DNA of 64,000 bases from CAZLFA01 sp964558665 (GTDB lineage: Bacteria; Desulfobacterota; Syntrophia; Syntrophales; PHBD01): the NCBI GenBank assembly GCA_964558665.1, contig CAZLFA010000002.1, forward strand, positions 65,324-129,323, read 5' to 3'. Shown here piece by piece: positions 8,716 through 17,980 of this stretch. The notes beneath the pieces were generated by a model. The model ran no database searches and was not told the DNA's origin. It saw only the letters and a list, made by a program, of their open reading frames with translations. How positions within the stretch are numbered: the stretch's first letter is position 1; the number at the start of each line of letters is the position of its first letter. Both the position numbers and the translations under genes were made by a program.

Positions 8716-9615
8716 ATGGCTCAGATGGATGAAAACAGCGAAGACTCATTCTCTTTTCTCAAGGGGGAAAGCAGCCGCCGTGATAAATTGAAAAGAATCA
8801 GAGAATTGCTGACAATCCTGGCGATGCTGATTCTTACAACGGTTCTTAATTATTTTCTGGAAAGGTTCATCCAGCCATCCTCACTCGTCTTTGTTTACCT
8901 GGTCCCGACTATTGCCGGCGCTATTTTCTTCGGAAACTGGGCTTCCATATTGTCGTTTACATGCGGGTTCGTGGTATTCGATTTCTGGTTTGTCGAGCCG
9001 TATTATTCTCTGCATATCTCAAAGCCGCAGGATATATATAATGTTACAGTCTATTTCACGATAGCGGCGCTGATTACCTATCTTATAAACATCGTACGCC
9101 GTCAGAACGCATTTCTGAAAAACCGGATAGACAGGGTTTCACTTATCGAAGACATGAGCAAGGACTTCCTGTGGCTGATTCCTCTGGATCGTCCGGGATC
9201 GGACATGGAGCTGTCCGACTCATTGCGGACCAGGGTCTTAAGCCAGTTGGGACACCTTGTGCTTAAATATACGACCATGATCATGAATGTGCCGGCAATC
9301 GTCTTTTTCAGAGATGAAGATGAAACGCTCAAGATATGGGCAAAGAACAGTCTCGTTGAGATTACGGAAAAGGAGAGGGCGGCTGCTAACTGGACACTCA
9401 GCAGCGGTGAGGTCTCCGGATCCGGTACTAATACCAATGCCGATACGCCCTATTTCTTTATGCCGATGTCATCTGTGGAGAAGGTAATAGGCGTGCTTGG
9501 CATCCGGTTTAATTCCAAGGATCTTTTCCCGGAACAGCGCCGGCTTCTGGGAACCGTATCCAATCTGGCAACTATCGTTGCGTCCAGGTGGATGAACGGA
9601 AATAAGGATTCGTAA
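8716..9615 (+). CDS. DUF4118-GAF membrane protein (KdpD-like sensor without kinase)
   Basis: A 299-residue inner-membrane protein. About 35 polar residues precede four hydrophobic segments (roughly residues 34-125), which form the DUF4118 four-helix domain of KdpD-type sensors. A cytosolic GAF-like domain follows (about 150-295). No histidine phosphoacceptor, ATP-binding or GGDEF motif follows, so it is a sensor or scaffold lacking its own output. It is convergent with the trehalose operon. A nearby orphan receiver (4474-4878) could belong to the same signalling route but nothing proves it. Confidence 0.75.
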   Translation: MAQMDENSEDSFSFLKGESSRRDKLKRIRELLTILAMLILTTVLNYFLERFIQPSSLVFVYLVPTIAGAIFFGNWASILSFTCGFVVFDFWFVEPYYSLHISKPQDIYNVTVYFTIAALITYLINIVRRQNAFLKNRIDRVSLIEDMSKDFLWLIPLDRPGSDMELSDSLRTRVLSQLGHLVLKYTTMIMNVPAIVFFRDEDETLKIWAKNSLVEITEKERAAANWTLSSGEVSGSGTNTNADTPYFFMPMSSVEKVIGVLGIRFNSKDLFPEQRRLLGTVSNLATIVASRWMNGNKDS

Positions 9616-9665
9616 CATGCTGTGATGCATGCGGGACAGAACACGCACCGGCAATGCGCACGTGA

Positions 9666-11138
9666 TCATGTTTTTAACATCCCCGCCATGTTGTGCAGCC
9701 ATTTACGGACTTGCGTAAAGATAAGAAAGCTCTCATGCACTCTCCTCTGGGCGTTGCGACCGAAAAAGTCCCGTTCCTTCGTATTGGAGAGCATCCGGTA
9801 CAGGTTGTCGCTGATCTCTAGATGATCCGACGGGTTCTTCGTCAGAATGCCGTCCATCTCATCTCTTATCTGCTGTTGCAAACCGCAGGCGGTAGTTCCC
9901 AGCACCGGCACTCTCTTCCACATGGCCTCCGTGGCCGTCAGTCCGAAACCCTCCCTCAGTGAATTCTGGACAACGACGGTGGAACATCTTTGAACGGCGT
10001 TGACCATCAGGTGATTCTGTTTGCTCGATGCCATCGGCAGAACAAGCAGGGCAATATCCTCCTGCTCTTCCGGTTTCAGGTCTAAAAAGATGTCGCAAAG
10101 CTCTCTGAGAACTGTCTGTCCTTCCGGGTCATCCTGTATGGACTTGGGGTCGGGGCCGGCCAGGATCAGTTGGATGATCTCCAGTCTCCTCAAGTCGCGT
10201 TTCTTTATCTGATGCCGTTTTTCCTTGAATGTACGCTTCATGTACACGAAGGCTTCAAGAAGCGGTTTCCAGCCTTTAAGATTGTCCCATCGGGAAATCT
10301 GGCTGATGATCGGTCGGTAAAGCAACCCGAGAGGGATTCCCTCATTGGCCGGCAGAAAGGTGCCGCCCGGCTGCAGACGAAGAGCCTTATGCCGCCATGG
10401 TGGTGTCAAGACCGGATGAGGAGTATTGATGAGACCTGCATTACTCAGAATGCCGACAAGTTTATGCGTTGAAAAGTCACGGTTTTTATGACTGAGAGGA
10501 TCGATTGCCGGATGAATAATGGAAGACCTGCCTGCCAGAAAGGGAGGAATATATTCAGGTGCGGAGAAAACTGCGTGATCGTATGTCCCGGCATCGTCCT
10601 TGAGGAATTCCCATGCTGCATTTGTCTCAGGGGTCTGCATATCGAGACCTATGTGGCAACGCCAGATCGCAGGCATGCCGATTCTGCGTTTAAGTTCTGC
10701 GCCGGCGCCGAGAGGTTGAGGATCGTGTACGATGAGGATGTCCTCATTCGAGATAATTCGCGATAAATCATCTGCCGTTTCGATGCTCTCCTTTTTGTAG
10801 ATATCACTGTCTTCCCGTGAGAAAAAGGGTTCTCCAAAACCATGAATGAGATTGTGGATGCGTTTTGTGAGAATGAAAAAGCGTCTTTCACTGCTGCCCA
10901 TTACCAGCCATCCGATGTTTACCCCCAGCTCACGCAGGATTGCGATCAGATTGGGCAGCATTTCCGCCACTCCTCCACCTTCCGCCGTTGAATTCAGCAT
11001 CCAAACTCTTCTGCCTTTTAAATGAGGGACCAGCAACTGCGCCTCGCGCCTGAGTTCACGAACATGGTCTACCAAGTGTGCATAGCTTTCGTAATCCTTA
11101 AGCCTCTTTTTTATTCTAATATTAACGGTCCTAATCAT
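9666..11138 (-). CDS. GT4 glycosyltransferase, trehalose synthase TreT-like
   Basis: A 490-residue cytosolic GT-B glycosyltransferase. The N-terminus MIRTVNIRIKKRLKDYESYA and the glycine-rich VWMLNSTAEGGGVAEMLPNL resemble TreT (trehalose glycosyltransferring synthase), which makes trehalose from NDP-glucose and glucose. The C-terminal half has the donor-binding ISRWDNLKGW, and SLREGFGLTATEAMWKRVPVLG with the family EX7E. GAGGTGATCT precedes the ATG. It follows otsB by 18 bases in an otsA-otsB-treT operon, so the operon encodes two routes to trehalose. Confidence 0.85.
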   Translation of the reverse strand: MIRTVNIRIKKRLKDYESYAHLVDHVRELRREAQLLVPHLKGRRVWMLNSTAEGGGVAEMLPNLIAILRELGVNIGWLVMGSSERRFFILTKRIHNLIHGFGEPFFSREDSDIYKKESIETADDLSRIISNEDILIVHDPQPLGAGAELKRRIGMPAIWRCHIGLDMQTPETNAAWEFLKDDAGTYDHAVFSAPEYIPPFLAGRSSIIHPAIDPLSHKNRDFSTHKLVGILSNAGLINTPHPVLTPPWRHKALRLQPGGTFLPANEGIPLGLLYRPIISQISRWDNLKGWKPLLEAFVYMKRTFKEKRHQIKKRDLRRLEIIQLILAGPDPKSIQDDPEGQTVLRELCDIFLDLKPEEQEDIALLVLPMASSKQNHLMVNAVQRCSTVVVQNSLREGFGLTATEAMWKRVPVLGTTACGLQQQIRDEMDGILTKNPSDHLEISDNLYRMLSNTKERDFFGRNAQRRVHESFLIFTQVRKWLHNMAGMLKT

Positions 11139-11156
11139 AGATCACCTCATAAACGG

Positions 11157-11972
11157 TTAATGATCTGTATGGTCGGCATTATCACTGCTGATCTGCGTTT
11201 TTGCGAGAGCCCGGTTGATCTCTTTGAGCAGCCCGGCCATTTCCTCCTGATCGTGAAGAATATAGCGAGCTCGTGTCTCTTTCTCATTTCCCACGCGCAC
11301 GGTGAATAGATTGTCACCCGCCAGCTTGAACACATCTTCGTCGGTATCATCGTCACCGGCAAACAGGCCCTTCTGACACCCGGATTGCTGTAGCAGGTGC
11401 AGGATCGCCACTCCTTTGTCAGGTGCGGATTCAGGAATGAGATTTTCTACATATTTACCGCTTACACGTCTGGGACGGGGGGCAAGCATACGTATGATGC
11501 GGAGCAGCATGAGATTAACAGCCTTTTTGTCCCGTGCTCGGCGATAATGTATTGATACCGTGGATCCCTTGTTTTCGATTACCACGTCTGAACTGTCGGC
11601 GACGGGTATCGTAGCCCTCAACTGCTTCTCCCAGTTGACGCCGATGCGGATGAATTCCTTTTCGCTTGCCTTCCATCCGGGGAGTCCTTCCGCGCCGTGA
11701 TTTCCGATCAGATACGCCGGGGAAAATCCCAGGTGGCGCTGAGCATCCGCCCTGGAACGGCCGGTAATGACGGCAATCTTTGCCGTACTGTTTAATTCCG
11801 TAAGCTCACCGAGAATCGGTTCCGGCACGCTTATCTCCGCGGGATTGTCGACAATCGGAGCAAGCGTTCCGTCGAGATCAAAGGCGAAAAGCGTATTTAG
11901 ATCTGTGAAGACGCGCAGAGCGGCCAGCCCTGATCCGGTAAAAAGGTATTGCGAATCATTCCATTTTTTCAT
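11157..11972 (-). CDS. otsB: Trehalose-6-phosphate phosphatase
   Basis: A 271-residue HAD-superfamily phosphatase that removes phosphate from trehalose-6-phosphate. Motif I is FAFDLDGTLAPI (nucleophile and acid/base Asp), motif II AVITGRSR, and motif IV GDDDTDEDVF for Mg2+. The substrate-contacting GNHGAEG is also present. The start overlaps the otsA stop (ATGA) with no strong ribosome-binding site, indicating translational coupling. Confidence 0.93.
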   Translation of the reverse strand: MKKWNDSQYLFTGSGLAALRVFTDLNTLFAFDLDGTLAPIVDNPAEISVPEPILGELTELNSTAKIAVITGRSRADAQRHLGFSPAYLIGNHGAEGLPGWKASEKEFIRIGVNWEKQLRATIPVADSSDVVIENKGSTVSIHYRRARDKKAVNLMLLRIIRMLAPRPRRVSGKYVENLIPESAPDKGVAILHLLQQSGCQKGLFAGDDDTDEDVFKLAGDNLFTVRVGNEKETRARYILHDQEEMAGLLKEINRALAKTQISSDNADHTDH

Positions 11973-14227
11973 ACGGGTCTGCCTATTCTTGCAGCGAGCT
12001 TCTCCCGGTTTCTGATACGGGCTGCATCGAGAAGCATCTTGCCCGCCCAGCGAAAAACATTGAAATCGCGCACCATTGCACGCATGCTGCGCATTCTCTC
12101 CTGTTGTTCAAACCCGGGCATTGTGAGTGCCCTGTACAGTGCTTCGGCAGTCTGTTCTATATGATACGGATTTACTATGATAGCCTCGTACAACTCGTGC
12201 GCCGCCCCTGTAAACTGGCTGAGAACGAGTACACCCTTTTCATCGTCACGAGAGGCGACGTACTCTTTCGCCACAAGATTCATCCCGTCATGCAGACTGG
12301 TGACAACGCAGACATCAGCAGCCCGGTAGTATCGGATTATTTCTTCCTGATCGTGGTGCTCGACTTTAAGTATGATCGGGCAATAGGATTCGCTGGAAAA
12401 TCGCATGTTGATTTTTGCTGCCAGGGAACGAACACGGGCATCGAAGGATTGATAGTCTTCAAGCGCGGAGCGCGACGGAGCGGCGATCTGAATGAATGTA
12501 AATTTTCCCACCATTTCCGGATACAACTCCAGGAGGCGCTCCACTGCCCGGAGGCGTTCCAGGATACCTTTTGTATAATCGAGCCTGTCGACACCGAGTC
12601 CGATCAAACGGTTTTCGTCAAGATTCAAAGAACTCAGCACTTCAGCGCGGCATTCTTCTATGGAAAGCTTCTCCTGCTGCCAGGGCTGCCATTGTATGGA
12701 GATGGGATAACTTTCCACAAGTGTCAGCTTGCCGCCGTGCGAGATTGTAGATGATGCATGCTCTATTCGCGTTTCCAGATAACGGTCTACAGTCTCCAGG
12801 AAGTTCTTGCAGTGATGGGGTGTATGAAACCCCAGAATGGTGCTGCCCAGCATCCCCCGCAGGATTTCCTCACGCCATGGACAGATGCCGAAGGATTCGG
12901 GATTCGGCCAGGGGATATGCCAGAAGGTTATCACCGTCGCTTTGGGAAGGGCTTTGGTTATCATTCCAGGTAGGAGCGAGAAGTGATAATCCTGCACGAG
13001 CACTACGGGATCTTCCCTGTTGGCTTCTTTTATGACGGCATCGGCAAACCGCTGATTTACCAGCGCATAATGTCCCCAATCGTCAGTGCGGAATATTGGT
13101 CTGACATGTGCAATGTGACATAACGGCCACAATCCCTCATTTGCAAAACCATAATAATAACCGTTTTCTTCTTCTCTGGTGAGCCAGATCCTTCGTAGCT
13201 GATACTCATTAAGTTCCGGGGGAACAAATATGCGGTCATTTTTATCCACAACCTCACGGTCAGCAGTGCCGCTGCCATGGGCTATCCATATTCCAGAACA
13301 GGCTCTCATGACTGGTTCGACTGCCGTGACCAGCCCGCTTGCCGGTCTCTGTATCTCAATCCCGTTTTTCCCTTTTATATGGATATAAGGTTCCCTGTTT
13401 GAAACGACAAGGATCTGGTCGCCGGTCAATTCCCTGTGCAGCAGATCACGCAGGGTGTCCGGTGTCCACTGCATCGTCACATCATCGGCAAATCTCCGAT
13501 CCTGCTCCATATTGCGCAAAAGTGTGCGAAGATCACCGACCAAAGGCTGCAATTCGGGGTTTGGAGGAAGTGAAAAAGGCTGAAGGAGATTGTCTCCGCG
13601 TAGTAAGGCCCGTACTCCATCCATCCAGCCTTTCCAGCTCAAGTGTGCCACCAGTACAGTGATAATAGACGTTACAATTCCCAGCAATGCAAAAAGGACA
13701 ATGACGTACTTTCGTGTGTCTGCACTGCGAAGCTCAACAAAGCTCATGTCATGGACAAGAATAAGAGAACCGGAGGACATGTCGCCATAATGAACGGTAT
13801 TAACAGAGACATGAACGAGGCCCTGTGGCAGTTTGACCAGGGAATGCAGTTCATCCGGTGATGTTGTAGTAGGAAGCTTACAGCCGAGATCACGAGGAAA
13901 TGTCGGAGTGCCGTATATGAGTTTTCCTTCTTTACTGCAATAACCGATTGCATAAAGCCGTTCATCTTTGATGGCATTTGCGAAAAGAGCGTTTACCTTT
14001 ATCCTGTTGCCCTGTTCAAGAAATTCACTCAACGGTTCCTGAAGAGTGCTGGAAATAAGTTTTGAGCGGATATCAAGATCACGGACAAACCAGCGTAGGG
14101 TTAATCTTTCCATGAGAGGAACCACTGCATAGGCGAGCAGTGTCAGCGCCAGTATGAGAGGGATAACGAAACGGAGAGAGAGACGCAAAGACCGGAATAG
14201 ATTTATTGCCGATAACGGGGCTTTCAT
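11969..14227 (-). CDS. otsA: Trehalose-6-phosphate synthase with N-terminal membrane sensor-like domain
   Basis: A 752-residue protein. Two transmembrane helices (about residues 18-37 and 180-202) flank an extracytoplasmic domain of about 140 residues, like a one-component sensor. A cytosolic GT20 domain follows (about 275-740) with LVVSNREPY, VLVQDYHFSLLPGMI, GVDRLDYTKGI and SLHDGMNLVAKEY. It joins UDP- or ADP-glucose to glucose-6-phosphate. Canonical OtsA is about 470 residues and soluble, so the extra 270 residues anchor the enzyme to the membrane and may let it sense an outside signal such as osmotic stress. AAAGGATTCTTT precedes the ATG. It is the first gene of the trehalose operon. Confidence 0.9.
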   Translation of the reverse strand: MKAPLSAINLFRSLRLSLRFVIPLILALTLLAYAVVPLMERLTLRWFVRDLDIRSKLISSTLQEPLSEFLEQGNRIKVNALFANAIKDERLYAIGYCSKEGKLIYGTPTFPRDLGCKLPTTTSPDELHSLVKLPQGLVHVSVNTVHYGDMSSGSLILVHDMSFVELRSADTRKYVIVLFALLGIVTSIITVLVAHLSWKGWMDGVRALLRGDNLLQPFSLPPNPELQPLVGDLRTLLRNMEQDRRFADDVTMQWTPDTLRDLLHRELTGDQILVVSNREPYIHIKGKNGIEIQRPASGLVTAVEPVMRACSGIWIAHGSGTADREVVDKNDRIFVPPELNEYQLRRIWLTREEENGYYYGFANEGLWPLCHIAHVRPIFRTDDWGHYALVNQRFADAVIKEANREDPVVLVQDYHFSLLPGMITKALPKATVITFWHIPWPNPESFGICPWREEILRGMLGSTILGFHTPHHCKNFLETVDRYLETRIEHASSTISHGGKLTLVESYPISIQWQPWQQEKLSIEECRAEVLSSLNLDENRLIGLGVDRLDYTKGILERLRAVERLLELYPEMVGKFTFIQIAAPSRSALEDYQSFDARVRSLAAKINMRFSSESYCPIILKVEHHDQEEIIRYYRAADVCVVTSLHDGMNLVAKEYVASRDDEKGVLVLSQFTGAAHELYEAIIVNPYHIEQTAEALYRALTMPGFEQQERMRSMRAMVRDFNVFRWAGKMLLDAARIRNREKLAARIGRPV

Positions 14228-14704
14228 AAAGAATCCTTTTGCAACTGTCTGCTACGCTGTCCATAAAATTCCGGATATGAAGGGCATAATGACCGCAATG
14301 AGATTTTTGTTGCCAAAAAAAGCCATCCGGATGAGTATCAACTGTTGGCCCGACTGATCTGCAACTCCTTCACAGACTTTCTAATTGCTTGTGGACATCT
14401 TTAGATTGCTATTTAAATTTCAAGACTCTTTTTTATCTTGGCAGTACCCAGTAAATAAATACAGAGCAGGGCTCTATGCCAGAGATTGAAGGAGGGTTAT
14501 TTTGAACCTGTCCCTGCTCTGTTTTTCTATCGGTTGTCGTGCAAATTGTATTTGTCGGCTATTCTCCTGTGTCTTACAAGCGCCACCGGACATGTTGCAT
14601 CTCTTGTTGCCCTGTCGGCTGCATCACCAGGAAGATTGTTCACTAAACCGGTTCTGCTGTGTGTGCCGATCATGAAAAGTAAAAAATCTGGATTTCATAA
14701 TGTT
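14228..14704. other. Intergenic region between otsA and the SnoaL-like gene
   Basis: Contains the otsA upstream region and a long hairpin at 14461-14526. A 138-codon open frame at 14486-14902 on the plus strand overlaps the real minus-strand gene and shows no protein-like features. I see no convincing gene here. Confidence 0.5.
14461..14526 (+). other. Long inverted repeat with T-tract
   Basis: ACAGAGCAGGG (14461-14471) and CCCTGCTCTGT (14512-14522) form a perfect 11-bp stem with a 40-base loop, followed by five T. The loop is too long for an ordinary terminator. It could be a small RNA 3' end or a degenerate mobile-element end. Confidence 0.3.
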
Positions 14705-15262
14705 CTAGAACGATTTAACCTTCACTGCCGCATTCCGGGCGCCTTCGGAGAACTTATATTCGACATCAGCAGGGACAGAAACATGCATCTGGAGAAACTT
14801 CCATTGTCCCCTGATCTTACGAAGCACTGCCGTCAGCCTTGCTTTTACACCCGGGACTTTGCGGCCGTCGCCCAACGTGGCATACGGGTAAACATCAGTT
14901 GATATCCAGGAAATAAAACCGTAATTGCAGACGGCAATATTCTTGAATATAAGGCTTTTGTTTCCCTTATATGAGAAAAGGTCCTTTTCAAAAACGGCCT
15001 TTATGCCGTCCCGGCCCATGCCCGTCTGTTTCTCGCAGAGACCTATTGCTGTTATGTCTTCATCGTTGGCAAACAGTTTCATGATGCCTTTGATATCTTT
15101 CTTGTTATATCGTTCTGCAAAATTCTTGAGAGTAGCGCTTATCTCATCATCAAACTTTGATTTTGCATCCGCCTTTGCAGTGTCCGGATAGAAAAATGCT
15201 ATGCACAATAAAACAAGAGTTATCAATGCCACTTTTGATACTAAAGAATCTGTAATCGACAT
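14705..15262 (-). CDS. Secreted SnoaL/NTF2-like protein
   Basis: A 185-residue protein with a signal peptide (about residues 1-31, ending DTAKA before DAKSKF) and one NTF2-like (SnoaL/DUF4440) domain: helix TLKNFAERYNKKDIKGIMKLFA, then DEDITAIG and strands ending RKIRGQWKFLQMHVSVP. Such domains bind small ligands or act as isomerases; no catalytic residues can be assigned. The start at 15262 is preferred because AAAGGA sits ten bases upstream; a start further upstream would overlap the MarR gene. It follows the marR-type gene by 37 bases and is probably co-transcribed. Confidence 0.75.
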   Translation of the reverse strand: MSITDSLVSKVALITLVLLCIAFFYPDTAKADAKSKFDDEISATLKNFAERYNKKDIKGIMKLFANDEDITAIGLCEKQTGMGRDGIKAVFEKDLFSYKGNKSLIFKNIAVCNYGFISWISTDVYPYATLGDGRKVPGVKARLTAVLRKIRGQWKFLQMHVSVPADVEYKFSEGARNAAVKVKSF

Positions 15263-15299
15263 TTGACACATCCTTTTGAAATCCGGCCTGCGGTTGATA

Positions 15300-15806
15300 T
15301 CATTTTTTTTCTTTTCCCTGATCCCCAGGCACATTTATTTCCGGTGACAACATCAACTTGGGGGGCAAAGTCTCTATACCCAGCATCTTAACCAACTCAG
15401 CCAGTCCGTTGTCTATTATACTCAATTGTCTGCCGGTCAGTTTTTCCAGGCCTGAAGCCAGAATTCCCTGTACTGCTTCAGGCGCGTTGGCAACAAGTTG
15501 TTGACCCTTGCCGGTTAATTTTATCCCGACGACCCTTCTGTCCTCCTTTGATCGTGTCCTGACAACCAGACCGTTTTCCTCCAGGCGATCCAGAATTCCT
15601 ACTACTGTAGCCGGATGAAGATAAATGCGGTGGGCCAATTCCTTGACGTTAATGGTGTCAGCGTCTGCAATCGTTTTTATAGTCCAGAGTTGTGGCCCTG
15701 TCAGTCCTGTTTGGCGTTTCACCCTTTTTGACTGTTCATTGATGACCTGAAAAACTCTTCGTATATTGTCAACGATCTCCGCCACCTGTTTTGAATTCCT
15801 CCCCAT
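15300..15806 (-). CDS. MarR-family transcriptional regulator
   Basis: A 168-residue winged-helix regulator. LTGPQLWTIKTIA, VKELAHRIYLHPATVVGILDRLEENGLV and the wing RSKEDRRVVGIKLTGKGQQL are diagnostic. The start at 15806 is favoured by AGAAGGA just upstream; a longer frame begins at 15845. It leads an operon with the SnoaL-like gene and is divergent from the ClC channel gene. A TTGTA-N7-TACAA inverted repeat at 15849-15865 in the shared control region is a candidate binding site. Confidence 0.92.
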   Translation of the reverse strand: MGRNSKQVAEIVDNIRRVFQVINEQSKRVKRQTGLTGPQLWTIKTIADADTINVKELAHRIYLHPATVVGILDRLEENGLVVRTRSKEDRRVVGIKLTGKGQQLVANAPEAVQGILASGLEKLTGRQLSIIDNGLAELVKMLGIETLPPKLMLSPEINVPGDQGKEKK

Positions 15807-15848
15807 GTATGTTCCTTCTAAAAAAGTGTTGTGTTTATCAATCATATA

Positions 15849-15865
15849 TTGTAATTAGTATACAA
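15849..15865. promoter_or_regulatory. Candidate MarR operator
   Basis: TTGTA-N7-TACAA, a 17-bp inverted repeat of the size bound by MarR dimers, lies 43 bases upstream of the marR start and between it and the divergent ClC gene. Confidence 0.35.
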
Positions 15866-15985
15866 ATGATTAGTGTAAAAATCAAGTCTTTTTTCCGACA
15901 TTTTGAATAACTTATTGAAATAATACGGGATATATTCATAACCACCTATATTGAGTACGGGGGAGGGGGAATTTATTACATAGGC

Positions 15986-17350
15986 ATGAAAACGCGGTTA
16001 ATAGAAGAATCTGTATTGTTTGTAAGCATCTTAAAGTGGGTTGTTCTTGCGACGGGTGTAGGGGTTGTTGTCGGGTTGTCTACGACAGCTTTTCTAAAAA
16101 TACTGGATTTCGCCATTAACAGGATTCATACATTCAATAACTATTACTTTTTGTTGCCGCTCGGATTGTTTTGCAGTGCGCTGACGGTTAAATATCTGGC
16201 GAAAGATGCGAAAGGGTATGGTACAGAAAAGGTAATTGAAGCCGTTCACAAACAATCCGGCAGGATAGCCGCAGCAGTAGTGCCCGCAAAGCTGATTGCC
16301 ACCGTGGTAACTGCCGCAGCCGGAGGCTCCGTAGGGCAAGTGGGCCCATGTGCGCAGATAGGAGGTGCAATTACATCCGTACTTTCATCTTTTTTGAAAT
16401 TTGACGGTGCCGATCACAAAAAATTAGTCATATGCGGGATCAGCGCCGGTTTTGCTTCTGTTATGGGTGCGCCAATTGCAGGGGCAATATTCGGTGTTGA
16501 AGTCCTTTTTGTAGGCGGCATTCTTTATGAAGTGCTTCTTCCATCGTTCATTGCAGGAATAACGAGCTATCATATCTCCACGTACTTCGGAATAAATTAT
16601 TTTCGATATCCAATCAACTTCAGCATGCCTTTTTCCGAAGCATTCTTTCTCAAGGTCGTATTGGCGGGCATTTTTTTCGGCGTTTGTGCAGCCATAACGA
16701 TAGAAATTATAAAAGGCATTGATAAGTTGTCGGCGAAAGTAAAAATATGGTCACCGGCGAAAGGACTGATAGGCGGTGCTTTGCTCATCGGACTGGCTTT
16801 AATAACCTCAACGCAATATCTGGGACTGGGGATGGAAACTATCAAGTATTCTCTCAGTGGTGAAAAAGTTATCGTTTATGCCTTTTTATTAAAGGCGGTA
16901 TTTACAGGCATAACATTCAGTTTTGGGGGAAGCGGGGGAATGGTTACACCGGTGCTTTTTATCGGCGCAACTGCAGGGAGTGCATTCGGCGATTTGCTTG
17001 GCTTGGACAGGTCGATGTTTTCAGCCATAGGAATGGTTGCCGTGTTATCGGGAGCAACAAATTCACCCATATCGGCAAGTATATTCGCTATGGAGCTTTA
17101 TGGTCAGGATATTGCCCAATATGCGTCGATTGCGTGCGTTATCAGTTTCCTGATGACCGGACACCGCAGTGTCTTCCCCTCGCAGATACTGGCTATCAAA
17201 AAGTCTTCATCAGTTGATGTCTTAACGGGCAATGAGGTTGAATGTGTTCAGACGCAATTCAAGCGCAGGGAAAAAAGTGTGATAGGTATCGTACTGCGTT
17301 GCGGCACAATAATAAATGAACATTGCAGGAATGTTTTAAAGAAAAAATAA
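15986..17350 (+). CDS. ClC-family chloride channel/transporter lacking the gating glutamate
   Basis: A 454-residue inner-membrane protein with the ClC fold. The selectivity motif that reads GREGP in E. coli ClC is here GQVGP at residues 117-121, so the gating/proton glutamate (E148 in E. coli) is V119. The proton glutamate E203 is also replaced: IIEEM becomes GVEVL, giving V173. Later helices are intact (FSFGGSGGMVTPVLFIGA, LSGATNSPISASIFAMELYG). Exchangers need both glutamates to couple H+, so this protein is predicted to conduct anions passively or with altered gating. No cytosolic CBS domains follow. It is divergent from the marR-type operon. Confidence 0.88.
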   Translation: MKTRLIEESVLFVSILKWVVLATGVGVVVGLSTTAFLKILDFAINRIHTFNNYYFLLPLGLFCSALTVKYLAKDAKGYGTEKVIEAVHKQSGRIAAAVVPAKLIATVVTAAAGGSVGQVGPCAQIGGAITSVLSSFLKFDGADHKKLVICGISAGFASVMGAPIAGAIFGVEVLFVGGILYEVLLPSFIAGITSYHISTYFGINYFRYPINFSMPFSEAFFLKVVLAGIFFGVCAAITIEIIKGIDKLSAKVKIWSPAKGLIGGALLIGLALITSTQYLGLGMETIKYSLSGEKVIVYAFLLKAVFTGITFSFGGSGGMVTPVLFIGATAGSAFGDLLGLDRSMFSAIGMVAVLSGATNSPISASIFAMELYGQDIAQYASIACVISFLMTGHRSVFPSQILAIKKSSSVDVLTGNEVECVQTQFKRREKSVIGIVLRCGTIINEHCRNVLKKK

Positions 17351-17586
17351 TCTTCCTTAAAACTGCATATTTTTATTTTTCGTCCATCGCGGTTGTGGTA
17401 TTATTGAAACACAGACATTTAACGTTCAGTCGTTAGCAGTCAGGCCTTTCCCTTTATAGTCACATAAAAACGGAAAACGGGTCGGTCTTTATGCTGGCAA
17501 CGGCAATGCCGGTTTTGTATGTGATGGCGACTTCTGACGCAGATGTGTCTGTGAATCAGTATATCCGGAGGAGGAAAACTCAGAAG

Positions 17587-17967
17587 ATGACATCTGTAAT
17601 ATTCAGCAAAGGAAGGATCTTTCTGATTGCACTGTTAATGATGGCCCTTTTGGCAGGAATAGACAGGACAGCGGTGGCGGAGACGCTCACCTGCAGCCTT
17701 CCTGAACAAAAGGGAGCGACATGCAGGTATGATGGTTCCATTGAAGCCGGAAAGGTTGCCTTCACTTGCTATAAACCTGCAAGCGGCGATTCAGTTGAGA
17801 AGTCATGCAGCCGGGTTTACTCACCGGTATTCATGGAAACACGAACAGGGCTGAGAGGATTCAACTGGCTCTGTACGGGTGATCTGACCGTTCATGAGTC
17901 TGCATTGAAAGACATGAAAGCCATGTGCGCCCAAATATGCGGCATCTGCGCCGGCAACTGGCGATAA
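17587..17967 (+). CDS. Small secreted cysteine-rich protein, unknown
   Basis: A 126-residue protein with a signal peptide (about residues 1-32, ending TAVAE) and a mature part holding eight cysteines, including CSLPEQKGATC, SCSRVYS and a C-terminal CAQICGICAG. It probably forms disulfides in the periplasm. The start at 17587 follows a GGAGGAGG stretch at a loose spacing; an in-frame start at 17491 would add 32 residues with no signal character. I do not recognise the family. It converges with fdhE, 13 bases apart. Confidence 0.6.
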   Translation: MTSVIFSKGRIFLIALLMMALLAGIDRTAVAETLTCSLPEQKGATCRYDGSIEAGKVAFTCYKPASGDSVEKSCSRVYSPVFMETRTGLRGFNWLCTGDLTVHESALKDMKAMCAQICGICAGNWR

Positions 17968-17980
17968 TGCTCCCATAACC

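Noticed and set aside
14486..14902. A 138-codon plus-strand open frame after the otsA region
   Set aside because: It runs antisense across the SnoaL-like gene, its composition is random-looking, and the first part overlaps the long hairpin.
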